A DNA stretch of 64,000 nucleotides from Kitasatospora paranensis (GTDB lineage: Bacteria; Actinomycetota; Actinomycetes; Streptomycetales; Streptomycetaceae). The notes under the pieces were generated by a model. That model saw nothing but the letters and a program-made list of their open reading frames with translations. It ran no database searches and had not been told where the DNA came from. The stretch spans positions 6,944,001 through 7,008,000 of the forward strand of contig NZ_BAABKV010000001.1 in the NCBI RefSeq assembly GCF_039544005.1, read 5' to 3'. Of the stretch, positions 9,017 through 18,546 are shown in pieces; the first letter of the stretch is position 1, and each line of letters begins with the position of its first letter. A program made the position numbers and the translations under genes.

Positions 9017-9562
9017 GTGACTACCTGGATCTGGTCCATCGCGGCCGTCGTGCTGTTCGCCGTCTACCTGAGCTGGACCGCCGGACGGCTCGACCGGCTG
9101 CACGCCCGGATCGACGCCGCCCGGGCCTCGCTGGACGCACAGCTCGTCCGGCGGGCCTCGGTGGCCCAGGAGCTGGCGACCTCCTCGCTGCTGGACCCGG
9201 CGGCCTCGCTGCTGCTCTACGACGCCTCGCACGCCGCCCGGCAGGCCGAGGACGACCACCGGGAGGTCGCGGAGAGCGACCTGAGCCTGGCGCTGCGCGC
9301 GGTGTTCGGCGACCCGGAGCAGGTGCTGGCCCTGCTGGAGGCACCGGGCGGCCAGGAGGCGGTCAAGGACCTGACGGCGGCCGTCCGCCGGGTGCCGATG
9401 GCGCGGCGCTTCCACAACGACGCGGTGCGGGCGGCCCGCGCGGTGCGTGAGCACCGGCTGGTGCGCTATTTCCGGCTGGCCGGGCGGGCCCCGTTCCCGC
9501 TGGCCTTCGAGATGGACGACGAGCCCCCGGTGGCGCTCACCCCGGAGGGGGCACCCGCCTGA
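9017..9562 (+). CDS. Conserved single-span membrane protein
   Basis: This protein of about 181 residues has an N-terminal membrane segment (WIWSIAAVVLFAVYLSW), then an alpha-helical region with a LemA-like look (RLDRLHARIDAARASLDAQLVRR) and a conserved-looking VRRVPMARRFHND stretch. It is probably N-anchored with a long helical domain. I cannot assign a function. It follows the CHMI-like gene by 11 nt and is likely the last gene of the pgsA-pimA transcript. Confidence 0.75.
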   Translation: MTTWIWSIAAVVLFAVYLSWTAGRLDRLHARIDAARASLDAQLVRRASVAQELATSSLLDPAASLLLYDASHAARQAEDDHREVAESDLSLALRAVFGDPEQVLALLEAPGGQEAVKDLTAAVRRVPMARRFHNDAVRAARAVREHRLVRYFRLAGRAPFPLAFEMDDEPPVALTPEGAPA

Positions 9563-9770
9563 TCCCGGGCCCGTGACGTGGTGTGACGTGCGGCACGCCG
9601 CCGGGGCCGCAGCGCGCGGTCGCCGGATCCGGGCACAGGAGGGGGCATCGCCAGGGGCTACTGTTTGTCAAAGGCGGGGGCCCCTGCTGGACTGTATGGC
9701 GCATCGGTAAGGGGCGTTCCCGGCCTACGATAGGTCGATAGCACCGGTTCATCTTCGAGTGAGGTCTCAC

Positions 9771-10682
9771 GTGTCCACCACCCCCATCACCGCAGAGCAG
9801 CCGCAGATCGGTACCGCCCGGGTCAAGCGCGGCATGGCCGAGCAGCTCAAGGGCGGTGTGATCATGGACGTGGTCAACGCCGAGCAGGCCAGGATCGCCG
9901 AGGACGCGGGCGCGGTCGCGGTCATGGCCCTCGAGCGGGTCCCCGCCGACATCCGCAAGGACGGCGGCGTCGCCCGGATGTCCGACCCCAACATGATCGA
10001 GGAGATCATCGAGGCGGTCTCCATCCCCGTGATGGCCAAGTCCCGCATCGGCCACTTCGTCGAGGCCCAGGTCCTCCAGTCGCTGGGCGTCGACTACATC
10101 GACGAGTCCGAGGTGCTGACCCCGGCCGACGAGGTCAACCACTCCGACAAGTGGGCCTTCACCACCCCCTTCGTCTGTGGCGCCACCAACCTCGGCGAGG
10201 CCCTGCGCCGCATCGCCGAGGGCGCGGCCATGATCCGCTCCAAGGGCGAGGCCGGCACCGGCAACGTGGTCGAGGCCGTCCGCCACCTGCGCCAGATCAA
10301 GAACGAGATCGCCCGCCTGCGCGGCTTCGACAACAACGAGCTGTACGCCGCGGCCAAGGAGCTGCGCGCCCCGTACGAGCTCGTCAAGGAGGTCGCCGAG
10401 CTCGGCAAGCTGCCGGTGGTGCTGTTCTCCGCCGGTGGTGTGGCCACCCCGGCCGACGCCGCGCTGATGCGCCAGCTCGGCGCCGAGGGCGTGTTCGTCG
10501 GCTCCGGCATCTTCAAGTCCGGCGACCCGGCCAAGCGTGCCGCCGCCATCGTGAAGGCCACCACCTTCTACGACGACCCGAAGATCATCGCGGACGCCTC
10601 CCGCAACCTGGGCGAGGCCATGGTCGGCATCAACTGCGACACCCTGCCGGAGACCGAGCGCTACGCCAACCGCGGCTGGTAG
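9771..10682 (+). CDS. pdxS: Pyridoxal 5'-phosphate synthase, synthase subunit PdxS
   Basis: This is the TIM-barrel subunit of the DXP-independent PLP synthase. It joins ribose 5-phosphate, glyceraldehyde 3-phosphate and ammonia supplied by PdxT. The characteristic active-site stretches are VIMDVVNAEQARIAEDAGA, MAKSRIGHFVEAQ (catalytic lysine), GEAGTGNVVEA and GSGIFKSGDP. GTG 9771 is preferred to the upstream in-frame GTG 9759 because it gives the usual short N-terminus. pdxT lies 92 nt downstream, with a hairpin between them. Confidence 0.97.
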   Translation: MSTTPITAEQPQIGTARVKRGMAEQLKGGVIMDVVNAEQARIAEDAGAVAVMALERVPADIRKDGGVARMSDPNMIEEIIEAVSIPVMAKSRIGHFVEAQVLQSLGVDYIDESEVLTPADEVNHSDKWAFTTPFVCGATNLGEALRRIAEGAAMIRSKGEAGTGNVVEAVRHLRQIKNEIARLRGFDNNELYAAAKELRAPYELVKEVAELGKLPVVLFSAGGVATPADAALMRQLGAEGVFVGSGIFKSGDPAKRAAAIVKATTFYDDPKIIADASRNLGEAMVGINCDTLPETERYANRGW

Positions 10683-10700
10683 TCGGAGAAGCCCCGGGCC

Positions 10701-10735
10701 GGCCCGCCGCGCAGCCGATCCGCGCGCGGCGGGCC
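10701..10735 (+). promoter_or_regulatory. Intercistronic hairpin between pdxS and pdxT
   Basis: A 12-bp inverted repeat (10701-10712 with 10724-10735, 11-nt loop) lies between two genes of one complex. It may be a partial terminator or an mRNA-stability element that sets the PdxS to PdxT ratio; the function is inferred only. Confidence 0.45.
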
Positions 10736-10774
10736 GCCGCACGTCCCCCGCAACGACCCGAAGAGGTAGCAACC

Positions 10775-11392
10775 GTGTCCAGCAGCACCCCCGCCATCGG
10801 CGTCCTCGCCCTCCAGGGTGACGTCCGCGAGCACCTGATCGCGCTGGCCGCCGCCGACGCGGTGGCCCGCCCGGTGCGCCGCGCCGAGGAGCTGGCCGAG
10901 GTGGACGCCCTGGTGATCCCCGGCGGGGAGTCCACCACCATGTCCAAGCTGGCGCTGCTGTTCGGCGTGATGGACCCGCTGCGCGAGCGGGTCGCCGCCG
11001 GCATGCCGGTGTACGGCACCTGCGCCGGCATGATCATGCTGGCCGACAAGATCCTCGACGGCCGGGACGACCAGGAGACCGTGGGCGGCATCGACATGAC
11101 GGTGCGCCGCAATGCCTTCGGTCGGCAGAACGAGTCCTTCGAGTCGGCGGTCGCCTTCCGGGGCCTGACGGGCGCGCCGGTCAACGGCGTGTTCATCCGC
11201 GCCCCCTGGGTCGAGTCGGTCGGCGAGGGCGTCGAGGTGCTGGCCGAGGTGCCGGCCGCCGACGGCCCCGACAGCCGGATCGTCGCCGTCCGCCAGGGCC
11301 ACCTGCTGGCGACCTCGTTCCACCCCGAGCTGACCGGTGACCACCGGGTGCACGAGTACTTCGTGCGCATGGTCGAGGAGACGGCGCGCTGA
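10775..11392 (+). CDS. pdxT: Pyridoxal 5'-phosphate synthase, glutaminase subunit PdxT
   Basis: This is a class I glutamine amidotransferase of about 205 residues. It hydrolyses glutamine and channels ammonia to PdxS. It shows GVLALQGDVREH at the N-terminus, IPGGESTTM, the nucleophile cysteine in GTCAGMIMLA, and the His/Glu pair in SFHPELTGD. The start is GTG 10775, preceded by AAGAGG. Confidence 0.96.
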   Translation: MSSSTPAIGVLALQGDVREHLIALAAADAVARPVRRAEELAEVDALVIPGGESTTMSKLALLFGVMDPLRERVAAGMPVYGTCAGMIMLADKILDGRDDQETVGGIDMTVRRNAFGRQNESFESAVAFRGLTGAPVNGVFIRAPWVESVGEGVEVLAEVPAADGPDSRIVAVRQGHLLATSFHPELTGDHRVHEYFVRMVEETAR

Positions 11393-11494
11393 CCGCCCGG
11401 CCCGGCGCGCGCTGACCGTGTGCCACCCGCCGGTGACGACACCGGTAAGATCTCCCGTGTTCATTTCCCTTTTGGCGACGTAAAGGAGCTGGCG

Positions 11495-12253
11495 ATGTCC
11501 GGCCACTCTAAGTGGGCTACGACCAAGCACAAGAAGGCCGTGATCGACGCCAAGCGCGGCAAGCTCTTCGCCAAGATGATCAAGAACATCGAGGTGGCGG
11601 CGCGCACCGGCGGCGGTGACCCGGCCGGCAACCCCACGCTCTACGACGCCATCCAGAAGGCGAAGAAGAGCTCCGTCCCGATCGACAACATCAACCGCGC
11701 GGTCAAGCGCGGCTCCGGTGCCGAGGCCGGCGGGGCCGACTACTCGACGATCATGTACGAGGGCTACGGTCCGAACGGCGTGGCCGTCCTGATCGAGTGC
11801 CTCACCGACAACCGCAACCGCGCCGCCTCCGACGTGCGCGTGGCGATGACCCGCAACGGCGGCTCGATGGCCGACCCGGGCTCGGTGTCGTACCTGTTCA
11901 ACCGCAAGGGCGTCGTGATCGTCCCCAAGGCCGACGGCGTGGACGAGGACAAGGTCTTCGAGGTCGTCCTGGAGGCCGGCGCGGAGGAGGTCAACGACCT
12001 CGGCGAGTCCTTCGAGATCCTCTCCGAGGCGACCGACATGGTCGCCGTCCGCACCGCCCTGGTCGACGCGGGCATCGACTACGACTCGGCCGACGCCAAC
12101 TTCGTGCCCAGCATGCAGGTCGAGCTGGACGTGGACGGCGCCCGCAAGATCTTCAAGCTGATCGACGCCCTGGAGGACAGCGACGACGTCCAGAACGTCT
12201 TCGCCAACTTCGACATCAGCGACGAGGTCGGTGCGCAGCTCGACGCCGAGTGA
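11495..12253 (+). CDS. yebC: YebC/PmpR family protein
   Basis: This 252-residue protein begins MSGHSKWATTKHKKAVIDAK, the family signature. YebC proteins were long annotated as transcription regulators; recent work links members to translation of polyproline stretches on the ribosome. The start ATG 11495 follows AAAGGAG. The gene lies directly before ruvC, an arrangement conserved in many bacteria. A hairpin after the stop separates it partly from ruvC. Confidence 0.95.
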   Translation: MSGHSKWATTKHKKAVIDAKRGKLFAKMIKNIEVAARTGGGDPAGNPTLYDAIQKAKKSSVPIDNINRAVKRGSGAEAGGADYSTIMYEGYGPNGVAVLIECLTDNRNRAASDVRVAMTRNGGSMADPGSVSYLFNRKGVVIVPKADGVDEDKVFEVVLEAGAEEVNDLGESFEILSEATDMVAVRTALVDAGIDYDSADANFVPSMQVELDVDGARKIFKLIDALEDSDDVQNVFANFDISDEVGAQLDAE

Positions 12254-12268
12254 GCCGACCTCCCCTCC

Positions 12269-12299
12269 GGCCCGGCGGTCCTTCGCGGACCGCCGGGCC
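12269..12299 (+). terminator. Hairpin after yebC
   Basis: A 13-bp perfect stem (12269-12281 with 12287-12299) with a 5-nt loop starts 15 nt after the yebC stop codon. Confidence 0.65.
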
Positions 12300-12395
12300 G
12301 GTGTCGTCGGCGGGCCTGTCGGACCCGACCGGTAGCCTTCGCTCGTCCCCGGCGTCGGCCCGACGCGGTGGACCGTGGAGAGGCAAGGTGGCCAG

Positions 12396-12932
12396 GTGCG
12401 CGTGCTCGGTGTCGACCCGGGGCTGACCAGGTGCGGTGTCGGAGTCGTCGACGGCGCGCCCGGGCGGCCGCTGCGGATGGTCGGCGTCGGTGTGGTCCGC
12501 ACCCCGGCGGAGAGCGAGATCGGCCCGCGGCTGCTGCTGATCGAGCAGGGCCTGGAGCAGTGGCTGGACGAGCACCGGCCCGACCTGGTCGCGGTGGAGC
12601 GGGTCTTCGCCCAGCACAACGTCCGTACCGTGATGGGCACCGCGCAGGCCAGCGCGGTGGCGATGCTCTGCGCCACCCGGCGCGGCATCCCCGTCACCCT
12701 GCACACCCCGAGCGAGGTCAAGGCCGCCGTCACCGGCTCCGGCCGTGCCGACAAGGCCCAGGTCACCGCCATGGTCCAGCGCCTGCTGCGGCTCGACGCA
12801 CCGCCCAAGCCCGCCGACGCGGCGGACGCCCTCGCCCTGGCCATCTGCCACATCTGGCGCGGCGGCGCGCAGACCCGCATCGCCGCCGCCGTCGCCGCCG
12901 CACCCCGCGCCCGTCAGGAGTACCGCCGATGA
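12396..12932 (+). CDS. ruvC: Holliday junction endonuclease RuvC
   Basis: This is a resolvase of about 178 residues that cuts Holliday junctions symmetrically as a dimer. The acidic catalytic residues are visible: VLGVDPGLTRCG (first Asp), VERVF (Glu), and the C-terminal DAADALALA pair. GTG 12396 gives the family start MRVLGVDPG; longer in-frame starts add non-conserved residues. The stop overlaps the ruvA ATG (ATGA), so the genes are coupled. Confidence 0.96.
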   Translation: MRVLGVDPGLTRCGVGVVDGAPGRPLRMVGVGVVRTPAESEIGPRLLLIEQGLEQWLDEHRPDLVAVERVFAQHNVRTVMGTAQASAVAMLCATRRGIPVTLHTPSEVKAAVTGSGRADKAQVTAMVQRLLRLDAPPKPADAADALALAICHIWRGGAQTRIAAAVAAAPRARQEYRR

Positions 12933-13539
12933 TCGCCTTCGTCCAGGGCCCGGTCGCCCACCTCGCTGCCGGCACCGCCGTCGTCGAGGTCGGCGGTGTC
13001 GGCATGGCCGTCCAGTGCACCCCGGCCACGCTGGCCGGCCTGCGGATCGGCGAGAGCGCCCGGCTCGCCACCTCCCTGGTGGTGCGCGAGGACTCGCTCA
13101 CGCTGTACGGCTTCGCCGACGACGACGAGCGCGCGCTCTTCGAGATCCTGCAGGCCGCGCCCGGGGTCGGCCCCGGCTCGCGCAGGCCATGCTGGGCGTG
13201 CACAGCCCGGACGCGCTGCGCCTCGCGGTCGCGCAGGGCGACGAGAAGGCGCTGATCGCCGTCCCCGGCATCGGCAAGGCCAAGGCGGCCAAGCTGCTGC
13301 TGGAGTACAAGGACAAGCTGGGCGCCCCGCACGGCGCGGTGCCCGCGCAGAAGCCGGTCGCCACCGGCCCCGCGCCGTGGCACGAGCAGTTGCACGCCGC
13401 GCTGGTCGGTCTCGGCTACGCGCCGCGCGAGGCGGACGACGCGGTCGCGGCCGTCGCCCCCGAGGCCGACGCGCAGGCCGTGCCCGACGTGGGCACCCTG
13501 CTCCGCTCGGCGCTGCGCACCCTGAACCGAGCCCGCTGA
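12929..13539 (+). CDS. ruvA: Holliday junction DNA helicase subunit RuvA (apparent frameshift)
   Basis: RuvA binds the four-way junction and loads RuvB. The N-terminal OB-fold part (MIAFVQGPVAHL..., LVVREDSLTLYGF, FEILQ) and the C-terminal part (LAQAMLGVHSPDALR, IAVPGIGKAKAAKLLLE, domain III) are in different frames. They join if a C is added to CCCC at 13171-13174, giving the expected GVGPRLAQAML. Both helix-hairpin-helix motifs are then present. The gene is between intact ruvC and ruvB, so a sequence error is more likely than a pseudogene. Confidence 0.92.
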
Positions 13540-13597
13540 ATTCGTCGTCCTGACGACGAGCCGACCTGTCACCTTGTCGACTTTGGAGCCACGCCCG

Positions 13598-14680
13598 ATG
13601 AGCCCGTACGACTCCGACCCCGCCGCCGACCGCCTGGTCACGGCGGCCGCCGACGGCGAGGACCAGGCGGTCGAGGCGGCCCTGCGTCCCAAGCAGCTCG
13701 ACGAGTTCATCGGCCAGGAGCGCGTCCGCGAACAGCTGTCGCTCGTCCTGCAGGCCGCCCGCCGGCGCGGCACCGCCCCCGACCACGTGCTGCTCAGCGG
13801 CCCGCCCGGGCTCGGCAAGACCACCCTGTCGATGATCATCGCCGCCGAGCTCGGCGCCCCCATCCGGATCACCTCCGGCCCGGCCATCCAGCACGCCGGG
13901 GACCTGGCCGCCATCCTCTCCTCGCTCACCGAGGGCGAGGTGCTGTTCCTCGACGAGATCCACCGGATGTCCCGGCCCGCCGAGGAGATGCTCTACATGG
14001 CGATGGAGGACTTCCGGGTCGACGTCATCGTCGGCAAGGGCCCCGGCGCCACCGCCATCCCGCTGGAGCTGCCCCCCTTCACCCTGGTCGGCGCCACCAC
14101 CCGGGCCGGCCTGCTGCCCCCGCCGCTGCGCGACCGCTTCGGCTTCACCGGGCACATGGAGTTCTACGCGCCCGCCGAGCTCCAGCGGGTGGTGCACCGC
14201 TCCGCCGCGCTGCTGGACGTCGAGATCGACCCGGCCGGCGCCGCGGAGATCGCCGGACGCTCCCGCGGCACGCCCCGCATCGCCAACCGGCTGCTGCGCC
14301 GGGTCCGCGACTACGCCCAGGTCAGGCACGACGGCCAGGTCACCCGGGAGATCGCCGCGCAGGCCCTGCAGGTGTACGAGGTCGACGCGCGCGGCCTCGA
14401 CCGGCTGGACCGCGCGGTGCTGGACGCCCTGCTCAGGCTCTTCGGCGGCGGCCCGGTCGGCCTGTCCACGCTGGCCGTCGCGGTGGGGGAGGAGTCCGAG
14501 ACCGTGGAGGAGGTGGCCGAGCCCTTCCTCGTCCGCGAGGGGCTGCTGGCGCGCACCCCGCGCGGCCGGATCGCCACTGCCGCGGCCTGGCAGCACCTCG
14601 GTCTGACCCCGCCCGTGCAGGCCGCCGGACCCAGGACGTCCACGCAGAGCGCATTGTTCCCGGACGACCCGGTGGTGTGA
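13598..14680 (+). CDS. ruvB: Holliday junction branch migration ATPase RuvB
   Basis: This is the hexameric AAA+ motor of about 360 residues that drives branch migration with RuvA. Walker A is SGPPGLGKTTLS and Walker B is LFLDEIHRM. Sensor 1 is VGATTRAGLLPPPLRDRFG and the C-terminal winged helix contains RTPRGRIAT. Start ATG 13598 follows GGAG; an in-frame TTG at 13574 is less likely. The frame is intact. Confidence 0.96.
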   Translation: MSPYDSDPAADRLVTAAADGEDQAVEAALRPKQLDEFIGQERVREQLSLVLQAARRRGTAPDHVLLSGPPGLGKTTLSMIIAAELGAPIRITSGPAIQHAGDLAAILSSLTEGEVLFLDEIHRMSRPAEEMLYMAMEDFRVDVIVGKGPGATAIPLELPPFTLVGATTRAGLLPPPLRDRFGFTGHMEFYAPAELQRVVHRSAALLDVEIDPAGAAEIAGRSRGTPRIANRLLRRVRDYAQVRHDGQVTREIAAQALQVYEVDARGLDRLDRAVLDALLRLFGGGPVGLSTLAVAVGEESETVEEVAEPFLVREGLLARTPRGRIATAAAWQHLGLTPPVQAAGPRTSTQSALFPDDPVV

Positions 14681-14853
14681 GTCGAAAAACGAGGGCATGC
14701 CAAGGGTCGCCACTTTCGGCGGCACACTGGCATGCTTGGCGTTGTCCGATGAGTGCGGGTCGCCTAGACTCCGCCGGACCGCCCCTCTCGACCGATGGGC
14801 CGACGTACCCCAGGCCGCCAGCCCCCGGCGGCCCGCAAAGGATCCTGGCTGCT

Positions 14854-15258
14854 GTGATTCAACTGCTTATCCCCCTCATGATGGTCGCCGTCATGGTCAT
14901 GCTCTTCCGCTCGAACAAGAAGCGGCAGGAGCAGGCCAGGACGATGCAGTCGACCCTGGAGCCCGGTGCGGGCGTACGGACCATCGGCGGCCTCTACGCC
15001 CAGGTCAAGGCCGTCAACGACGAGACCGTCGAGCTGGAGATCGCGCCCGGCGTCGTCACCCACTTCACCAAGGGTGCGATCGCGGCCGTCCTGGAGCCGC
15101 TCGAGTACGACGCGATCATCAACGGGCGTCCGCTGGAGGACGAGGCCGAGGAGTCCATCACCGAGGCGGACGACGAGGCCGAGGCCGCGCCGCTCAGCCT
15201 GGAGAAGGACGATTCGGGCAGCGCCCCCGCCGACAGCGAGAGCCCGAAGAGCAAGTAG
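14854..15258 (+). CDS. yajC: Sec translocase accessory protein YajC
   Basis: This is a small membrane protein of about 134 residues. One N-terminal membrane helix (IQLLIPLMMVAVMVMLF) is followed by RSNKKRQEQARTMQ and GVRTIGGLYAQV, the YajC core. The C-terminal 40 residues are acidic. GTG 14854 is preceded by AAAGGA; an earlier in-frame start at 14677 would add about 59 residues in front of the membrane helix and is unlikely. With SecD and SecF it forms the SecDF-YajC complex that aids protein export. Confidence 0.9.
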   Translation: MIQLLIPLMMVAVMVMLFRSNKKRQEQARTMQSTLEPGAGVRTIGGLYAQVKAVNDETVELEIAPGVVTHFTKGAIAAVLEPLEYDAIINGRPLEDEAEESITEADDEAEAAPLSLEKDDSGSAPADSESPKSK

Positions 15259-15402
15259 TACGGTCGGGCCCATCCGGCCGAGGCGGCATCCGGCCGCCGG
15301 CCCACATGATCTCAGGGCCGCCCTGCGCCACCGTCCCCTCTCCCGCCGAGCGCCGGAACGGGGCGCGGCCCGCGGCGGCATGGACAGGGAGAAACGAGCA
15401 AG

Positions 15403-17210
15403 GTGGCAACACCCAAGTCGCGCCAGCGCGACGGCTACCCGGGGCGGGCGCTGGCCCTGATCCTCGTGGTGGCCGTCGGCCTGGTCGCCCTCATGTTCTG
15501 GACGGGCAACAAGACGCCCCGTCTCGGGATCGACCTCGCCGGTGGCACCAGTGTCACCCTGACCGCGAAGTCGGACGACAAGGCCGCAGTCAACAAGTCC
15601 AACATGGACATCGCGGTCGGCATCATCCAGAAGCGTGTCAACGGCATGGGCGTCTCCGAGGCGGAGGTCCAGACCCAGGGCAACAGCAACATCATCGTCA
15701 ACATCCCCAACGGCGGTGACAAGCAGGCCGCGATCGAGCAGATCGGCACGACTGCCAAGCTCTACTTCCGTCCCGTGGTGGCCCTCGCGCCGACCGGGGT
15801 GAGCCCCACGGCGCCCACCTCCTCGGCCGCCCCCTCCGGCAGCCCGAGCTCGGCCGCCAGCCCCTCGGCGAGCGCCTCCGGCGCCTCCGCGACCTCCGGC
15901 AAGCCGAGCGCCTCGGCGAGCGCCAGCAAGGCCGGCCGCGCCGTCAGCGACGCGCTGAAGGCCGACCCGAGCAGCTCCGCCGCCGCCTCCCCGAGCGCGT
16001 CCGGCTCCAAGGCCGCCGCCGCCCCGAGCAGCCCGGCCCCGTCGGCGACCCAGAGCCTGACCCCCGAGCAGCTGACCGCCGCACTCACCCAGGGCACCGT
16101 CCCGGCGGACGTGCAGCAGCAGTTCGCCTCGCTGGACTGCTCGAACCCGGCGCAGCAGAAGGACTACCAGACCGACCCCAAGAAGAACGCGGTCGCCTGC
16201 TCCTACGACAAGGAGCAGGGCGTCTGGTACAAGTTCGCGCTCGGCCCCGTCGCCGTGAACGGCTCGGACGTCTCCAAGGCCTCCGCCATCTTCGACACCC
16301 AGCGCGCCGCCGGCTGGCAGGTCGACCTCTCGTTCAACGACGCCGGCGCCAAGGCGTTCGCCTCCACCACCGGTGCCCTGGCCACCCAGGCCTCCCCGGC
16401 CAACCAGTTCGCCATCGTGCTGGACGGCAAGGTGGTCTCCCACCCGTACGTCAGCCAGTCCATCACCGGCGGCTCGGCCACCATCTCCGGCAGCTTCTCG
16501 CAGGAGCAGGCCAACGGCCTGTCCAACGTGCTGAGCTACGGCGCGCTGCCGCTGACCTTCGACATGAGCGACGTCACCACCGTCTCGCCGCAGCTCGGCG
16601 GGGACCAGCTGCACGCCGGCCTGATCGCCGGTGCGATCGGCCTGGCCCTGGTGGTCGCCTACTCGCTGATCTACTACCGCGGCCTCGGCCTGGTCTCCAT
16701 CGCCGGTCTGATCGTCTCGGCGGTCCTCACCTACGCGATCATGTGCCTGCTCGGCGGCGCCATCGGCTTCGCGCTGAACCTGCCGGCGGTCTGCGGCGCC
16801 ATCGTGGCGATCGGCATCACCGCGGACTCGTTTATCGTGTATTTCGAACGCATCCGTGACGAGGTCCGCGAGGGCGCCCGCTGCGCCCGGCCGTCCAGCG
16901 CGCCTGGCCGCGCGCCCGCCGCACCATCCTGGTCTCCGACTTCGTGTCGTTCCTGTGTGCCGCGGTGCTCTACGTGGTGTCCGTCAGCAAGGTGCAGGGC
17001 TTCGCGTTCACGCTGGGCCTGACCACCCTGCTCGACATCGTGGTGATCTTCCTGTTCACCAAGCCGCTGATCACGCTGCTGGCCCGCCGGAAGTTCTTCG
17101 CGGACGGCCACCCGTGGTCGGGGCTGGACCCGAAGCGTCTCGGTGGCAAGCCGCCGATCCGGGGCGGCCGTCGCCGCTCCGCCGCCACCTCGGCCCCCAA
17201 GGAGGCCTGA
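15403..17210 (+). CDS. secD: Protein translocase subunit SecD (apparent frameshift)
   Basis: SecD uses the proton gradient to help pull exported proteins out of SecYEG. The first membrane helix (ALALILVVAVGLVALMFW), the family motif LGIDLAGGTSVTL, and the later membrane block from LIAGAIGLALVVAYS to AIGITADSFIVYFERIRDE are in one frame. The last ~95 residues (SFLCAAVLYVVSVSKVQGF to the end) are in another. One C added near 16875 rejoins them as VREGRPLRPAVQ. A Ser/Ala/Pro-rich insert of about 90 residues lies in the periplasmic (P1) domain at about residues 133-225. The gene is 4 nt before secF. Confidence 0.93.
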
Positions 17211-17214
17211 CGCC

Positions 17215-18312
17215 ATGTCCCTTCGGAACATCGGCCACCGGCTCTACCAGGGCGAGGTCAGCTTCGACTTCGTCGGCAAGCGCAAGATCTGGTACTCGAT
17301 CTCCGGCATCATCGTCCTGGTCGCGGCCATCGGCCTCGCGATGGGCCTGCACCTGGGCATCGAGTTCAAGGGCGGCTCGGTCTACACCGTGCAGAAGCCC
17401 GGGCTCAGCATCTCCCAGGCGCAGGACGCCGCCGACAAGATCACCGGCGACTCCACCGCGCAGGTGCAGAAGACCGGCGACGGCAAGATCCGCATCCAGG
17501 TCAGCTCCGAGGAGAAGGTCAGCGGCCCGGCCTTCTCGCTGGCGCTCTCCAAGGACCTCGGCGTCGAGGCCAAGAACATCGACGCCCAGGTGATCGGCCC
17601 CTCCTGGGGTCAGCAGATCTCCCAGAAGGCCCTCCTCGGCCTGGTCATCTTCATGGTGCTGGTCACCATCTACATGGCCATCGCCTTCGAGTGGCGGATG
17701 GCGCTGGCCGCCCTGGTCGCCCTGATCCACGACCTCCTGATCACCATCGGCGTCTACGCCCTGGTCGGCTTCGAGGTCACCCCGGGCACGGTGATCGGCT
17801 TCCTGACGATCCTCGGCTACTCGCTCTACGACACGGTCGTCGTCTTCGACACCGTGAAGGAGAACACCCGGGGCATCACCAAGCAGAACAAGGTCACCTA
17901 CAGCGAGGCCGCCAACCTGGGCCTCAACCAGACCCTGGTGCGTTCCATCAACACCACCGTGGTCGCCCTGCTGCCGGTCGCGGCCCTGCTGTTCATCGGC
18001 GGCGGCCTGCTCGGCGCCGGCACCCTGAACGACATCTCGCTCGCGCTGTTCATCGGCCTCGCGGCCGGTGCCTACTCCTCGATCTGCGTCGCCACCCCGC
18101 TGCTCGCGCAGCTGAAGGAGCAGACCCCGGAGATGCGCGCGCTGGCCAAGCGGGTCGCCCAGCGGCGCGCCGCCGACGCCAAGGCGGCCGCCGAGGCCGC
18201 CGAGAACGGCACCGAGGCGCAGGACGACCAGGAGTCCCCGGCCATGGTCGGCCAGCGCAACCAGCCCGTCGGCAAGGCCCGCTCCAAGGGCCGCCCCTCC
18301 GGCAAGCGCTGA
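17215..18312 (+). CDS. secF: Protein translocase subunit SecF
   Basis: This 365-residue partner of SecD has the usual six membrane segments: the first at SISGIIVLVAAIGLAMG, then a block of five from LLGLVIFMVLVTIYMAIAF onward. The SecF signatures LGIEFKGGS and YSLYDTVVVFDTVKEN are present. The C-terminal 60 residues form a charged cytoplasmic tail rich in Lys, Arg and Ala. Start ATG 17215 follows AAGGAGG. The frame is intact. Confidence 0.96.
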   Translation: MSLRNIGHRLYQGEVSFDFVGKRKIWYSISGIIVLVAAIGLAMGLHLGIEFKGGSVYTVQKPGLSISQAQDAADKITGDSTAQVQKTGDGKIRIQVSSEEKVSGPAFSLALSKDLGVEAKNIDAQVIGPSWGQQISQKALLGLVIFMVLVTIYMAIAFEWRMALAALVALIHDLLITIGVYALVGFEVTPGTVIGFLTILGYSLYDTVVVFDTVKENTRGITKQNKVTYSEAANLGLNQTLVRSINTTVVALLPVAALLFIGGGLLGAGTLNDISLALFIGLAAGAYSSICVATPLLAQLKEQTPEMRALAKRVAQRRAADAKAAAEAAENGTEAQDDQESPAMVGQRNQPVGKARSKGRPSGKR

Positions 18313-18345
18313 CACGGCGCGGCCCCACAGCGGTCGCCCACCGTA

Positions 18346-18389
18346 CGGGGACTGCCCGATCCGCATCCACGCGGATCGGGCAGTCCCCG
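18346..18389 (+). terminator. Terminator after secF
   Basis: A perfect 19-bp inverted repeat (18346-18364 with 18371-18389, 6-nt loop) is followed by TT. It ends the yajC-secD-secF transcript. Confidence 0.8.
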
Positions 18390-18546
18390 TTCCGGCTCCC
18401 GGACCGCCACCGGGTGCGACGCGCGGGACGGTGCCGCCCCCGTGCGGCCGGTAAGGTCGGACCGTGCGGCCGACCGGTCGGCGCGTCCCGCGGTGCGGGG
18501 CCGCCCCCGCGGCCGGCGCCGACCCAGCGGACCGAAGGAACCCCCT

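Noticed and set aside
5383..9450. A single open frame of about 1355 codons spanning pgsA, acyltransferase and beyond
   Set aside because: It is a by-product of missing bases and GC-rich codon bias. pgsA, acyltransferase and pimA are each recognisable separately, with their own starts and overlaps.
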